NCBI GenBank assembly: GCA_945787635.1
Contig: CALZIK010000172.1
Coordinates: 1 to 57,777 of the forward strand
DNA length: 57,777 nt
Source: Thermoanaerobaculia bacterium
Lineage (GTDB): Bacteria > Acidobacteriota > Thermoanaerobaculia > Multivoradales > JAHEKO01
Direction of reading: 5' to 3'
The notes under the pieces were generated by a model that ran no database searches, was not told where the DNA came from, and was given only the letters and a program-made list of their open reading frames with translations. How positions within the stretch are numbered: position 1 is the first letter of the stretch; each line of letters begins with the position of its first letter. The position numbers and the translations under genes were made by a program. Below are positions 32,428 to 40,630 of this stretch, one piece after another.

Positions 32428-35022
32428 TCAGCCGAACAGCAGCTTGATGCCGCCAGCAACCAGACCGGCGGCCAGCAGGCCCGCGGCGACCCCCCACCAG
32501 AAGCGGACAACCTTGCTGCGCGCCGTGGGTGCGACCCCTACCACGCTGCGGGTGTGCAGATCGGACTCGACGGCACCTGGCGTCGAGACGGCCTCGAGAT
32601 CAGCCTCGCCGGCTGGACTTTCAACCGGCGCCTCGGAGAACAACCCGCTGGCGAACCCACTTAGCGTCTGCTCGCTGGGAACCGGATCCAGGGTCCGCAG
32701 GAGAGTGGTGAGGTTCTGTCCCATCGCGCCGGCGGTTTGATAGCGAGCGGAAGGTCGCTTGGCGAGAGCCTTGATCAAGATCCGGCGAACTTCTTGAGGC
32801 AGACCGGGGCAATGCTTGCGCGGATCATCGAAAGCGCCCGCCCGCACAGCATCCAGAAGAGAAATCTCATTGTCCGCCTCGTAGAGACGACGGCCGGTGA
32901 TCATCTCGTACATGACGCTGCCCAGCGAGTAGATATCACTTCGAGCGTCCACGGGTTTGCCCGACGCCTGCTCGGGCGACATGTATTGGAGCTTTCCCTT
33001 GAGGGCCCCGATCTCGGTCTGAATGACCGAAGAAACCGCCTTTGCCACACCGAAGTCACAGAGCCTGACCCGACCGTCATGGCCGACAAGAACGTTGCGA
33101 GGAGAAACATCTCGATGGACCAGAGCCATCGGATTGCCATCGCCGTCCTGTCGCGTGTGGGCGTACTCGAGACCTCTCGACACTTCCGCGCCCACCAGCA
33201 GGGCCAGACCGATCGGCATCTGTTCTGAGCGCTGCCGCAGACGATTCAGCAAACTGCGCAGATCTCTGCCATCGACGTACTCCATCGCGATGAAGTAGCT
33301 GGCGCCGATCCTCCCGAGGTCGTAGATCTCGACCAGGTTCTCGTGGGTGAGCCGAGCAGCAAGCTTGGCCTCCTCGATGAACATCGTCACGAACTCACTG
33401 TTCTCGGCGAGATGCGGCAGGATCTTCTTGATCGCGACGGTCTTGCGAAAGCCCTCCATCCCGAGCATGCTCGCGCGCCAGACCTCGGCCATCCCTCCGA
33501 CGGCGATTCGCTCGTCGAGCCGGTACTGCCCAAAGCGCGTCTCCTCGCCGTCGGTCTGCGGTTCGATCAGCACCGGAGGCGCGACCGATGCCTCGGCAAG
33601 ACTCTGCTCCTCGGAGACCTCCGCGATCTCTAGTGGCAAATCCTCCGGCGCGTCCGACTCGGCGCGGGCTCCGGCACCCACCGACGACTGCGCTGGCTCA
33701 GCTGACTGCGCTCCGGCCTCCGAATACGTTTTTGCTTCTTCCCCTTCCTCGTCCGACCCGTCTTCCGCCGCGCTCTCGACCAGAGTCTCGGGGTCCGCAT
33801 CGTCTATGGAGGGCTTGAGCTGCGCAACCAGCTGTTCGACCGACGGGTCAACGATGAATCCCGCGGCGGGCGCCCGCTGTTCGATCCGGGGCTCTACCCC
33901 TTCAATCAGCAAATCCGTCTCGGCCTCCCAGGAACTCGACACCGGGGGCTCGATTCCCGCCGAGTCGGCCGGGTCCGAAAGCGCGATGCCGCTCCACGAG
34001 CCTTCCTCGAGTTCTGCGACCTCGGCCTCCGTGTCGATTCCGGTTTCGATTTCGGCTCCTTGGACTTCGACTTCGGTGTCGATTCCGGTTTCGATTTCGG
34101 CTCCTTGGACTTCGACTTCGGTGTCGATTCCGGTTTCGGCTTCAACCTGGACTTCGGCTTCGGCAACCTCAGCGTCGGCTTCAACAGCAGCGTCGCCTTC
34201 GGCTTCGGCCTCAGCTTCGACCGCGGCTCCAGCGACCTCGGCATCGACCTCAGCTTCGACGTCGGCTTCCTCGTCGGCTTCCTCGTCGGCCTCCGCTTCG
34301 ACTTCGGCGTCGGCGTGGAGTCCGGCTTCGACCTCGGCGTCGCTGTCAGTATCGGCTTCGGGCTCAGCGTGAGCCTCGGCTTCGGCTTCAGCATGGACTT
34401 CGGCTTCGACCTCGATGTCGGCGACTTCGACCTCGGCATCGGCGTGAATTCCGGCTTCGACCTCGGTATCGGCGTCGACTCCAGCCTCGGTGTGGGCTTC
34501 AGCTTCGACCTCGGCGTCGGAGACATCAGACATCGCCGAGCCTGGCTCTTCGGGCTGCGCCGCCGGTGGCACGGCGGTCTCTCCCAACTCGACGAGCAGA
34601 TCGCCGAAGATATCGTCGGAGCTCAGCTTCTGTCCTAGGTTCAAGGCCCCGGCCGCGCTCGACTGATGCGGCAAAGACATCACCCGGTCGGCCGCTTCGA
34701 TGAGTTCCTGGGCGCGTGGTGGCTTGCTGAGAATCTGATCGGCCCCCGCTTCGAAGGCGCCGAAAGCACCGTCGCCGCCATCGGCGGACTCGAGCAAGAG
34801 CACTCCGGGGCCGCCGTTCTTCGAGCCGAACGCGCGCACCAGCTCCCCGGCCCCTTCGACTTCGCAGTCCACGATGACCAGCGCAGGCTGGTGGTCGGCG
34901 CTGGCGCGAAGCGCCTCCTCGCGGCCCGCGGCGGTGGTCACCCACCAGCCCTGCGAGCCAAGGACGCTTCGGACATGACGTCCGATTCGCCCTTCGCCGG
35001 AAACCACCAGGATCACGATCAT
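32428..35022 (-). CDS. Ser/Thr protein kinase with N-terminal receiver-like domain
   Basis: 864 residues in four parts. Residues 1-120 look like a CheY receiver: the phospho-site Asp is present (LVIVDCE) and so is the Lys (ILSKPP), but the acidic pair near residue 8-10 is replaced (VVSGEG), so it may not be phosphorylated normally. Residues 150-480 are a very acidic linker of Glu, Ala, Val and Asp, with three near-identical 15-residue repeats. Residues 500-770 are a kinase domain with all key motifs: GGMAEVW, VAIKK, HRDVSPRNVLV, DFGVAK. One membrane span lies at the end. No PASTA domain is present. Confidence 0.9.
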   Translation of the reverse strand: MIVILVVSGEGRIGRHVRSVLGSQGWWVTTAAGREEALRASADHQPALVIVDCEVEGAGELVRAFGSKNGGPGVLLLESADGGDGAFGAFEAGADQILSKPPRAQELIEAADRVMSLPHQSSAAGALNLGQKLSSDDIFGDLLVELGETAVPPAAQPEEPGSAMSDVSDAEVEAEAHTEAGVDADTEVEAGIHADAEVEVADIEVEAEVHAEAEAEAHAEPEADTDSDAEVEAGLHADAEVEAEADEEADEEADVEAEVDAEVAGAAVEAEAEAEGDAAVEADAEVAEAEVQVEAETGIDTEVEVQGAEIETGIDTEVEVQGAEIETGIDTEAEVAELEEGSWSGIALSDPADSAGIEPPVSSSWEAETDLLIEGVEPRIEQRAPAAGFIVDPSVEQLVAQLKPSIDDADPETLVESAAEDGSDEEGEEAKTYSEAGAQSAEPAQSSVGAGARAESDAPEDLPLEIAEVSEEQSLAEASVAPPVLIEPQTDGEETRFGQYRLDERIAVGGMAEVWRASMLGMEGFRKTVAIKKILPHLAENSEFVTMFIEEAKLAARLTHENLVEIYDLGRIGASYFIAMEYVDGRDLRSLLNRLRQRSEQMPIGLALLVGAEVSRGLEYAHTRQDGDGNPMALVHRDVSPRNVLVGHDGRVRLCDFGVAKAVSSVIQTEIGALKGKLQYMSPEQASGKPVDARSDIYSLGSVMYEMITGRRLYEADNEISLLDAVRAGAFDDPRKHCPGLPQEVRRILIKALAKRPSARYQTAGAMGQNLTTLLRTLDPVPSEQTLSGFASGLFSEAPVESPAGEADLEAVSTPGAVESDLHTRSVVGVAPTARSKVVRFWWGVAAGLLAAGLVAGGIKLLFG
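34031..34138. repeat. 45-bp tandem repeat (2.4 copies) in the kinase linker
   Basis: Two identical 45-base units (34031-34075 and 34076-34120) and an 18-base start of a third encode copies of a 15-residue unit with the sense TEVEVQGAEIETGID. The exact DNA identity points to recent slippage or unequal recombination, so copy number may vary between strains. Confidence 0.9.
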
Positions 35023-35166
35023 GGCCCGAGAGTCTTAGCAGGCCGGGTCTGGCCGAGTCAATGCAGCCGTTCGATCACGGGCGCAGCACGGCCACGAGAC
35101 GGCCCGGGGCGACCGGGGGTGCCGAGGGCCCGGGGTGACTGAGGTACGCGCGGAGATCCATGCGAG

Positions 35167-35334
35167 CTAGTGGCCTACAACACTCGAAGCGGTGCTGGAT
35201 CGCCGAGCCATTCGTCGTCGAGGTCAAGGTGCGCCGACGCAGTCATAGCGGTGCCTATGACGAGGAGGCGCAACCCAGAGATCGGCGACCAGAGCCGGCC
35301 AGGTAGTATCGCTTTGGGTGTTAAAGGCCACTAG
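35167..35334. mobile_element. Palindromic MITE-like element (type B), full copy
   Basis: 168 bases that fold as one long imperfect hairpin. Left end CTAGTGGCCTACAACAC and right end, on the other strand, CTAGTGGCCTTTAACAC; similarity continues inward to the centre, where TCATAG/CTATGA close on a 6-base loop. Both ends carry CTAG, the kind of target (TA within CTAG) used by IS630/mariner-type transposases, which suggests a non-autonomous relative. It fills most of the 333-base gap between the kinase and yebC. A second, truncated copy is at 42256. No other gene was seen in this gap. Confidence 0.7.
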
Positions 35335-35355
35335 TATTGGAGGGGTGGAGGAAAC

Positions 35356-36099
35356 ATGTCTGGACACAGCAAGTGGGCATCGATCAAACGCAAGAAAGCG
35401 GTCACCGACTCGCGTCGCGGCCAGCTCTGGACTCGCCTTTTGAAAGAGATTACGGTTGCCGCCAGGCTCGGCGGGGGCGATCCGAACGGCAACGCCCGAT
35501 TGCGTGTGGCCATGCAAGATGCCAGGGGCAGCAACGTTCCGAGCGACAACATCGAGCGGGCCATCAAGCGCGGTACGGGCGAGCTCGAAGGCGTTTCCTA
35601 CGAGGAGCTGTCGTACGAGGGATACGGCCCCGGCGGAGTGGCCATCCTGGTCGAAACCGTGACCGACAACAAGAACCGCACTGTCGCCGAAGTCCGCCAC
35701 CAGTTTTCCAAGCACGGAGGCAGCCTTGGAGAGAACGGCTGTGTGGGATGGATGTTCGAGAAACGCGGCTACCTGGCGTTCGAAGCCGACTCCATGGGCG
35801 AAGAGGAGTTCATGGAGCTGGCTCTCGAGCTCGACGTCGAGGATCTGGCCTCGGATCCGGAGGGACACGAGCTGTTTACCGCGCCCGAACGCTACCTGGA
35901 GATCCGTGAGCTCGTCGAGGCGAAGGGAATCGAGCCGATCGCCAGCGAGATCGCGATGATACCCACCAGCTATGTCGATCTTCCCGATGAGCACGGTGGG
36001 ACCATCCTGAAGTTGATCGAAGCACTCGAAGAGCTCGACGACGTCCAGAACGTGTGGACCAACGTCAATGTCGAGACCGCGGTCGCAAGCGCGAGCTGA
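35356..36099 (+). CDS. yebC: YebC/PmpR family protein
   Basis: 247 residues, matching the family from the signature MSGHSKWASIKRKKAVTDSRRG onward, with NGNARLRVAMQDARG, SYEGYGPGGVAILVE and the C-terminal domain. YebC proteins have been described as DNA-binding regulators and, more recently, as factors that help ribosomes through proline stretches. A GGAGG site lies upstream. It precedes ruvC closely, a common pairing. Confidence 0.96.
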   Translation: MSGHSKWASIKRKKAVTDSRRGQLWTRLLKEITVAARLGGGDPNGNARLRVAMQDARGSNVPSDNIERAIKRGTGELEGVSYEELSYEGYGPGGVAILVETVTDNKNRTVAEVRHQFSKHGGSLGENGCVGWMFEKRGYLAFEADSMGEEEFMELALELDVEDLASDPEGHELFTAPERYLEIRELVEAKGIEPIASEIAMIPTSYVDLPDEHGGTILKLIEALEELDDVQNVWTNVNVETAVASAS

Positions 36100-36100
36100 C

Positions 36101-36616
36101 TTGCCGTCCACGACGGTACGCATCCTCGGATTGGACCCCGGCAGTCGGCACACCGGATTCGGCGTCATCGACACGTGCGCAGGCCGGCTCACGCCGGTGC
36201 GGTTCGGTCGCATCTCGACCCGACCCAAGGCCGAGCTCGCGGTCAGGTTGGCCGAACTCGCCACGCAGCTCGACTCCCTTCTGGACGAGCTGCGGCCTTC
36301 CCACGCCGCGCTCGAGACGCCGTTTCAGGGTCTGAATCCACGATCCCTGATCGTCCTGGCGCAGGCGCGCGGCGTCCTTCTGGCCGCGCTGGCCCGCAGG
36401 GGACTCACGATCCGTGAGTACTCCCCTACCCAGGTAAAGAGCGCCGTTTCCGGCTACGGGAGAGCCGCCAAGGCCCAGGTGGGCCACATGGTGCGCCAGA
36501 TCTTGGCGCTCGGCCCGGAGGTGCCCTCAGAAGATGCCGCCGACGCCCTGGCGGTCGCAATCTGCTGCGCCAATCGCAGCCGACTCGAGAGCCTGACCGA
36601 GACAGCGCGAGACTGA
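36101..36616 (+). CDS. ruvC: Crossover junction endodeoxyribonuclease RuvC
   Basis: 171 residues from the TTG at 36101; an ATG at 36068, inside yebC, would add 11 residues. RuvC cuts Holliday junctions with two metal ions held by four acidic residues, seen here as ILGLDPGSRHTG (Asp), ALETPF (Glu) and SEDAADALAVAIC (two Asp). The ends fit the family, with a short C-terminus. No ruvA or ruvB follows in the window; the next gene is exbB after a long leader. Confidence 0.93.
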   Translation: MPSTTVRILGLDPGSRHTGFGVIDTCAGRLTPVRFGRISTRPKAELAVRLAELATQLDSLLDELRPSHAALETPFQGLNPRSLIVLAQARGVLLAALARRGLTIREYSPTQVKSAVSGYGRAAKAQVGHMVRQILALGPEVPSEDAADALAVAICCANRSRLESLTETARD

Positions 36617-36634
36617 TCAAGCCAGCCCACGCGC

Positions 36635-36663
36635 TTTTCATGTCTTGCCTATTGTGCTAGTGT
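36635..36663 (+). promoter_or_regulatory. Possible sigma-70 promoter of the exbB operon
   Basis: TTTTCA (36635-36640) and an extended -10 TGC-TAGTGT (36655-36663) are 17 bases apart. The match is partial. It is the best candidate upstream of the folded leader at 36718, and the transcript would start near 36670, giving an untranslated leader of about 165 bases. Confidence 0.3.
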
Positions 36664-36717
36664 CTCCGCTCGTCTCAGTACGGTGATCGTTGTCAGATAA
36701 GTCATACGGAATGAAAG

Positions 36718-36811
36718 GTTTTTCGCCCGCAAGCGACAGCTGGGGCAGCCCTTCGGGCGGTTCCTGCTGTCAGCGAAAAACTTGGAACTGGAATCTCGGA
36801 GCGAGAGTCCA
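36718..36811 (+). promoter_or_regulatory. Structured leader (two hairpins) upstream of exbB
   Basis: Hairpin 1: an outer 9-bp stem GTTTTTCGC (36718-36726) with GCGAAAAAC (36773-36781), an inner stem GACAGC/GCTGTC (36735-36740, 36766-36771) and a top stem GCCC-TTC-GGGC. Hairpin 2: TGGAATCTC (36789-36797) with GAGAGTCCA (36803-36811), 8 of 9 paired. They are followed by an AGAGGAGGAA ribosome site and the GTG of exbB. It does not match any riboswitch consensus I know. A role in translation control is inference. Confidence 0.5.
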
Positions 36812-36834
36812 ATTCAATGTAGAGGAGGAATAGC

Positions 36835-37512
36835 GTGGCTGAATTCGGCGGTACTTTTGTGAAGATTTTTCGGGACGGTGGTTTCGTAATGTGGCCGCTT
36901 CTACTCTTCTCGGTGCTCTCGGTGGTGTTCATCATCGAGCGCTGGCTGGCGCTCCGGCGGGCCAAGATCAACGTCAACGAGTTCCTCGCCAAGACCCGCA
37001 AGGAACTGATCGTCAATCGTTCGGTCAAAAACGCCATCAAGGTCTGCGAGGACTACCGCGGTCCCGTGGCCTCGATCCTCAAGGCCGGCCTGCTCAAGTA
37101 CGGACATCCCCGCGAGGACGTCGAGAAAACCATCGAAAACGCGGCCCTCTATGAGATGGGTCGACTCGAGCGCAACCTCGTGTGGCTGGCCAGTATCGCC
37201 AACGTGGCGCCCCTGCTCGGCTTTTTCGGAACGGTGGTCGGCATGATCAAGTCCTTCGAGGCGCTTGCCGAAGCCGGCCTCTCCAATCCGGGCTTGGTCG
37301 CGGCCGGCATCTCCGAGGCCCTGATCACGACCGCGGCAGGCCTTTTCGTCGCGATTCCCGCGCAGTTGGCGTACAACTTCTTCATGAGCCGGATCAACAC
37401 GTTCGTTCGCGACATTGAAACGTCCTCGAACATGCTGCTCGAAACCTTCAACGAGATGGAACGGAGTGGAATCGCCGGCGACGCCGCGCCTGGTCAGCCG
37501 GGCCGCGCCTAG
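36835..37512 (+). CDS. exbB: MotA/TolQ/ExbB proton channel protein
   Basis: 225 residues with three spans (about 20-40, 120-140 and 165-185). The conserved region LVWLASIANVAPLLGFFGTVVGMIKSFE and SEALITTAAGLFVAIPAQ gives the channel residues. With ExbD it turns proton motive force into movement of TonB. The gene starts at GTG 36835 with a strong AGGAGG site. It could be called TolQ by homology alone; the tonB gene downstream favours an ExbB role. Confidence 0.92.
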   Translation: MAEFGGTFVKIFRDGGFVMWPLLLFSVLSVVFIIERWLALRRAKINVNEFLAKTRKELIVNRSVKNAIKVCEDYRGPVASILKAGLLKYGHPREDVEKTIENAALYEMGRLERNLVWLASIANVAPLLGFFGTVVGMIKSFEALAEAGLSNPGLVAAGISEALITTAAGLFVAIPAQLAYNFFMSRINTFVRDIETSSNMLLETFNEMERSGIAGDAAPGQPGRA

Positions 37513-37533
37513 GCTCTTGATAGGAAGCACGAG

Positions 37534-37986
37534 ATGAGGCTCAAAGCCCGATCGGTTCAAAACACCGGAATACCAACGGCATCGATGGCGGACATCGCCT
37601 TCCTGCTGATTATCTTCTTCATGGTGACGATCTCGTTCGAGGTCGACAAGACTTCCGTAACGCTGCCGGAAACCAACATCCGTCTCGAGATTCCGAAACA
37701 GGCCGCGTACGTCTCGATCACCGAGAATGGCCAGATCCGAGTCTCCAGCGGAGAGGAGATCAGCGTTCCGGTCCCGGGACCGGACGAAGTCCTGTCTTTT
37801 GCGGCTGGCGTGGTTCAGGCCGACCCGACCAAACCCTTCGTACTCAAGGCTGACAAGGAAGTTCCGTACCAGTACGTCGATGGCGTCGTGGATTCGCTGA
37901 AGCAAGCCAAGGCTCAGGTCATCTACCTGCTGTCGATGCAAGACACCGTCGATGACGGCGGCGACGGCGACGAGTCAGGAGGCTAG
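37534..37986 (+). CDS. exbD: ExbD/TolR-family protein, copy 1
   Basis: 150 residues: a short cytoplasmic N-terminus, one span with the conserved proton-path Asp ([18 protein letters not shown]), then a periplasmic domain of about 100 residues with a KPFVLKADKEVPYQYVDGVVDSLKQA motif. The tail is rich in Asp and Gly. It sits between exbB and a second exbD, with spacing of about 20 and 5 bases. Confidence 0.92.
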   Translation: MRLKARSVQNTGIPTASMADIAFLLIIFFMVTISFEVDKTSVTLPETNIRLEIPKQAAYVSITENGQIRVSSGEEISVPVPGPDEVLSFAAGVVQADPTKPFVLKADKEVPYQYVDGVVDSLKQAKAQVIYLLSMQDTVDDGGDGDESGG

Positions 37987-37991
37987 GGCAA

Positions 37992-38429
37992 ATGAAGATC
38001 AAGAAGCCGCCGGTCAGTGACGAGATCCCCACGTCTTCGATGGCGGACATCGCCTTTCTGTTGATCATCTACTTCATGGTCACGACCACCTTCGCGGCAA
38101 CGCGCGGACTCGACTTTTCGCTACCTCCCGAAGACGACACGCCGCCGATGGTCGAAAAGGAAGAGGCGGTGCTCATCGAGATTCAAAGCGGGGGCGTGTT
38201 CGTGGTCGATCAGCAGACCATGCAGCTGTCCGAGATTCTCGACTATCTCAAGCCCAAGCTCGAACGAAACCCCAAGAAGCCCGTCATCATTCGCCCGCAG
38301 CCGGATGCTCAATACGGCTACATGGTGAACGTCTTCGACGAGCTGCGCCAGGCGGAAAGCAAGATCGGGATGAAGGTGGACAACATTTCGATTCCCACCC
38401 AGCGTGAAATCGAAATGTTCTGGTTCTAG
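37992..38429 (+). CDS. exbD: ExbD/TolR-family protein, copy 2
   Basis: 145 residues with the same layout as the gene before it: span and Asp in [21 protein letters not shown], then a periplasmic domain with [26 protein letters not shown]. The two copies are clearly diverged, so this is an old duplication and they may form a heteromer with ExbB. The tonB gene follows after 8 bases. Confidence 0.92.
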   Translation: MKIKKPPVSDEIPTSSMADIAFLLIIYFMVTTTFAATRGLDFSLPPEDDTPPMVEKEEAVLIEIQSGGVFVVDQQTMQLSEILDYLKPKLERNPKKPVIIRPQPDAQYGYMVNVFDELRQAESKIGMKVDNISIPTQREIEMFWF

Positions 38430-38437
38430 GAGTCCAT

Positions 38438-39151
38438 ATGGCGAAGAAAGAAGAGACTCAGTCCCAAACGCTTCAAGAAACCGACCTGGCGGCCGGCGAC
38501 TTCCTGACCTTCGCGCAGGAATACGACGAGGACCGCAAGACTATGCGCTGGGCCGCCATTGTCGCGGTCATCCTGCATATCGTCTTCTTCATCGTCCAGT
38601 TCCCGGAAATGGTCGCCGCCGAGCGAGAAACCAAGAAGGCCAAGGTCTACGTCGTGCAGCAGGTACGGTTCAAGCCGCCGCCGCCGAAGCAGCAGCAGGA
38701 AATCCCCAAACCGAAGTCGAAGAAGGTCCCGATTCCGGATCCCACTCCTGACGAACCGGAACCGATCCGGTTGCAGGAAGACATCGAGCCCGAAGTGGAG
38801 ATGCCCGATACCGACATCATCATGGGTATCCCCGACGGGCCGCCGCCGATGGAGCCATCCGGTCCGATTCGGGTGGGCGGTGACGTCAAACCTCCTCAGA
38901 AGACGTTCTTCCCCTCGCCCCAGTACACCGAGATCGCGCGCAAGGCGCGAATCACCGGAGTCGTTATCGTCGAGGCGATCATCGACAAAGAGGGCAGTGT
39001 CACCAACGTCAAGGTACTGAAGGGTCTGCCGATGGGACTCGACCAGGCAGCTGCGGATGCGGTGAAGCGCTGGAAGTTCGAGCCGGCAACGCTCAACGGC
39101 AAGCCCGTGGCGGTGATCTACAACCTCACCGTCAACTTCCAGTTGCAGTGA
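38438..39151 (+). CDS. tonB: TonB-like energy transducer
   Basis: 237 residues: about 35 cytoplasmic residues, one span (about 35-55, with a His in AVILHIVFF as in TonB's SxxxH anchor), a Pro/Lys/Gln-rich linker ([18 protein letters not shown], then [11 protein letters not shown]) and a C-terminal TonB domain (residues about 150-237, [34 protein letters not shown]). It passes energy from ExbB/ExbD to outer-membrane receptors. No TonB-dependent receptor is in the window. Confidence 0.93.
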   Translation: MAKKEETQSQTLQETDLAAGDFLTFAQEYDEDRKTMRWAAIVAVILHIVFFIVQFPEMVAAERETKKAKVYVVQQVRFKPPPPKQQQEIPKPKSKKVPIPDPTPDEPEPIRLQEDIEPEVEMPDTDIIMGIPDGPPPMEPSGPIRVGGDVKPPQKTFFPSPQYTEIARKARITGVVIVEAIIDKEGSVTNVKVLKGLPMGLDQAAADAVKRWKFEPATLNGKPVAVIYNLTVNFQLQ

Positions 39152-39208
39152 GCGCGAGCCCAACGAGGAGCGGCATGGCCGGCAGCCGACCTCGGGGGCA
39201 AGCCCATC

Positions 39209-39230
39209 GTCGTCCGCAGATGAGGACGAC
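39209..39230. promoter_or_regulatory. Dyad GTCGTCC-N8-GGACGAC upstream of a sigma-54 promoter
   Basis: A perfect 7-bp inverted repeat with an 8-base spacer, centred about 100 bases upstream of the sigma-54 promoter at 39319. That is the usual place and form for an NtrC-family activator binding site. It may also be a chance dyad; the same motif was not found upstream of the pilin promoter. Confidence 0.45.
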
Positions 39231-39318
39231 ATGCAGCAGGCCCGCGACCGGGGAGCCGCCGAACGACGTTGGACTTCCGGTCCCCTCAGACGGCACCGTA
39301 GCAGCGCCAGTTCACTCG

Positions 39319-39334
39319 TGGCACGTTGCTTGCT
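39319..39334 (+). promoter_or_regulatory. Consensus sigma-54 promoter of the TPR gene
   Basis: TGGCACG-TTGC-TTGCT matches the full -24/-12 consensus TGGCACG-N4-TTGCW, with no mismatch. It lies 53 bases before the start codon of the TPR gene, which has an AAAGGAG ribosome site. Transcription would start near 39345, so the gene is probably expressed separately from the exbB-tonB operon under control of an NtrC-type activator. Confidence 0.85.
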
Positions 39335-39387
39335 CAACTACAAGATTGCGTGAGGGTGGCTAGACACCGATTGAAAGGAGACTCGAA

Positions 39388-40560
39388 ATGAAACGCAAAA
39401 CCACGACAGCGATCGTCGCCATGCTGGCCATGGTCCTTTCCGCCGGCCTGCTGAAGGCAGAGTGGGCGGACGGCGTTGCCGCCTTCAAGGCCGGAAACTG
39501 GGCCAAGGCCGAGGCCGAGTTCAAGGCTACGGTAGACGCCCAACCGGAATGGCCCGGGGGCCACTTCATGCTCGGCTGGACCTACCTCAAGCAAAACAAG
39601 GGCAAGGAAGCGGTGCAGCACCTGCGCAAGGCCTATGATCTCAACCCCGAAGACGCAAATACCCAGCTGCGGCTTGGCGAAGCCTACGTCGAGACCGGTC
39701 GCCACAGCGACGCGGTCGCGTTTCTCAGCAAGATCAAAGTCACGTCGCTGCCCAAGGATGCCCAGGGCTATCTGGCGCAGCTCAAAGCGGTCGCCCTCAC
39801 CAAGAGTGGCCAAGCGGATCGCGCGGTGTCCGAGCTTAAGAAATCCGCCGAAGCCAACCCCAACAACGGCGACATCTGGTATCAATACGGCTCGACGGCC
39901 TACAGCACCGGAGACACCGCGACCGCGATCTCGGCGCTGGCCAAGGCGGTCCAGCTCGACGGCGGCGATCTCACCAAGCAGAAGGTCTATGCTCAGGCCC
40001 TGGTAAGCCAGGCGGCCCGGATGCCGAAGGGCTCGGCCAAGGAAGGCCAGTACCGCAAAGCCGCTAGCGCAGCTCAAAAGGCAGTTGCCGGAAACGCGTC
40101 CTTCGACAACCTGATGCTCCTCGGCGACGCCGAGCTCGGCAGCAAGTCCTATGACAATGCGATCGCTACCTACAAACGCGCTTCCGCCAAGAACACCAAT
40201 GACTGGCTGCCGGACTTCTATGTCGGCCAGGCTTTCACCGCCAAGGGCCAGTACAAATCCGCTGAGTCCTCTCTGAAGACTTCTCTCAACCGCGCCAAGA
40301 ACGCCGCCGATCAGGCGAGGGTTTGGAAGCAGCTCGGCTTCGTCTACGAAAAGCAGAGGAACTTCACAGAAGCGATTACCGCCTACAATCGGGGCGGTGA
40401 CAGCGCGGGCGCGACTCGGGTCGCCGAAAACAGGAAGACCGAAGAAGAAAACAAGCGAATCGAGGCCGAGAACACCGAGATCCAGCGGATCAAAGAAGAG
40501 CAGGCCAAGATCGAAGCGGAGCTGAAGAACCTGCCCGGCGCGGCACCGCCCCGCAGTTGA
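39388..40560 (+). CDS. Exported TPR protein under a sigma-54 promoter
   Basis: 390 residues with a signal peptide (MKRKTTTAIVAMLAMVLSAG, cleavage likely before EWADG) and eight or more TPR units from about residue 28 to 350, the first being AAFKAGNWAKAEAEFKATV. The tail (about 350-385) is a Glu/Lys coiled coil. It probably acts as a periplasmic scaffold. It follows tonB after 236 bases that hold a sigma-54 promoter and dyad, and a terminator closes the unit. A pilus or envelope role is possible because the pilin shares the promoter type. Confidence 0.88.
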   Translation: MKRKTTTAIVAMLAMVLSAGLLKAEWADGVAAFKAGNWAKAEAEFKATVDAQPEWPGGHFMLGWTYLKQNKGKEAVQHLRKAYDLNPEDANTQLRLGEAYVETGRHSDAVAFLSKIKVTSLPKDAQGYLAQLKAVALTKSGQADRAVSELKKSAEANPNNGDIWYQYGSTAYSTGDTATAISALAKAVQLDGGDLTKQKVYAQALVSQAARMPKGSAKEGQYRKAASAAQKAVAGNASFDNLMLLGDAELGSKSYDNAIATYKRASAKNTNDWLPDFYVGQAFTAKGQYKSAESSLKTSLNRAKNAADQARVWKQLGFVYEKQRNFTEAITAYNRGGDSAGATRVAENRKTEEENKRIEAENTEIQRIKEEQAKIEAELKNLPGAAPPRS

Positions 40561-40586
40561 CACCAGAACGAGAGTCTTCTTTTCGA

Positions 40587-40614
40587 GAGGCCGTGATACG
40601 CGGCCTCTTTTTTT
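40587..40614 (+). terminator. Intrinsic terminator after the TPR gene
   Basis: GAGGCCG and CGGCCTC pair perfectly around TGATACG and are followed by seven T (40608-40614). It starts 26 bases after the TPR stop codon and separates it from the convergent ftsX gene. Confidence 0.92.
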
Positions 40615-40630
40615 GCCCTACGGCCGAGGA

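Noticed and set aside
33347-34638. Long plus-strand open frames rich in Ser/Thr/Ala or Phe/Asp/Gly
   Set aside because: They are antisense shadows of the Glu/Ala/Val repeats in the Ser/Thr kinase linker; no ribosome site, and the kinase frame has clear domain motifs.
35224-36264. 346-residue minus frame opposite yebC
   Set aside because: It spans the type B element and the antisense of yebC; no domain or ribosome site.
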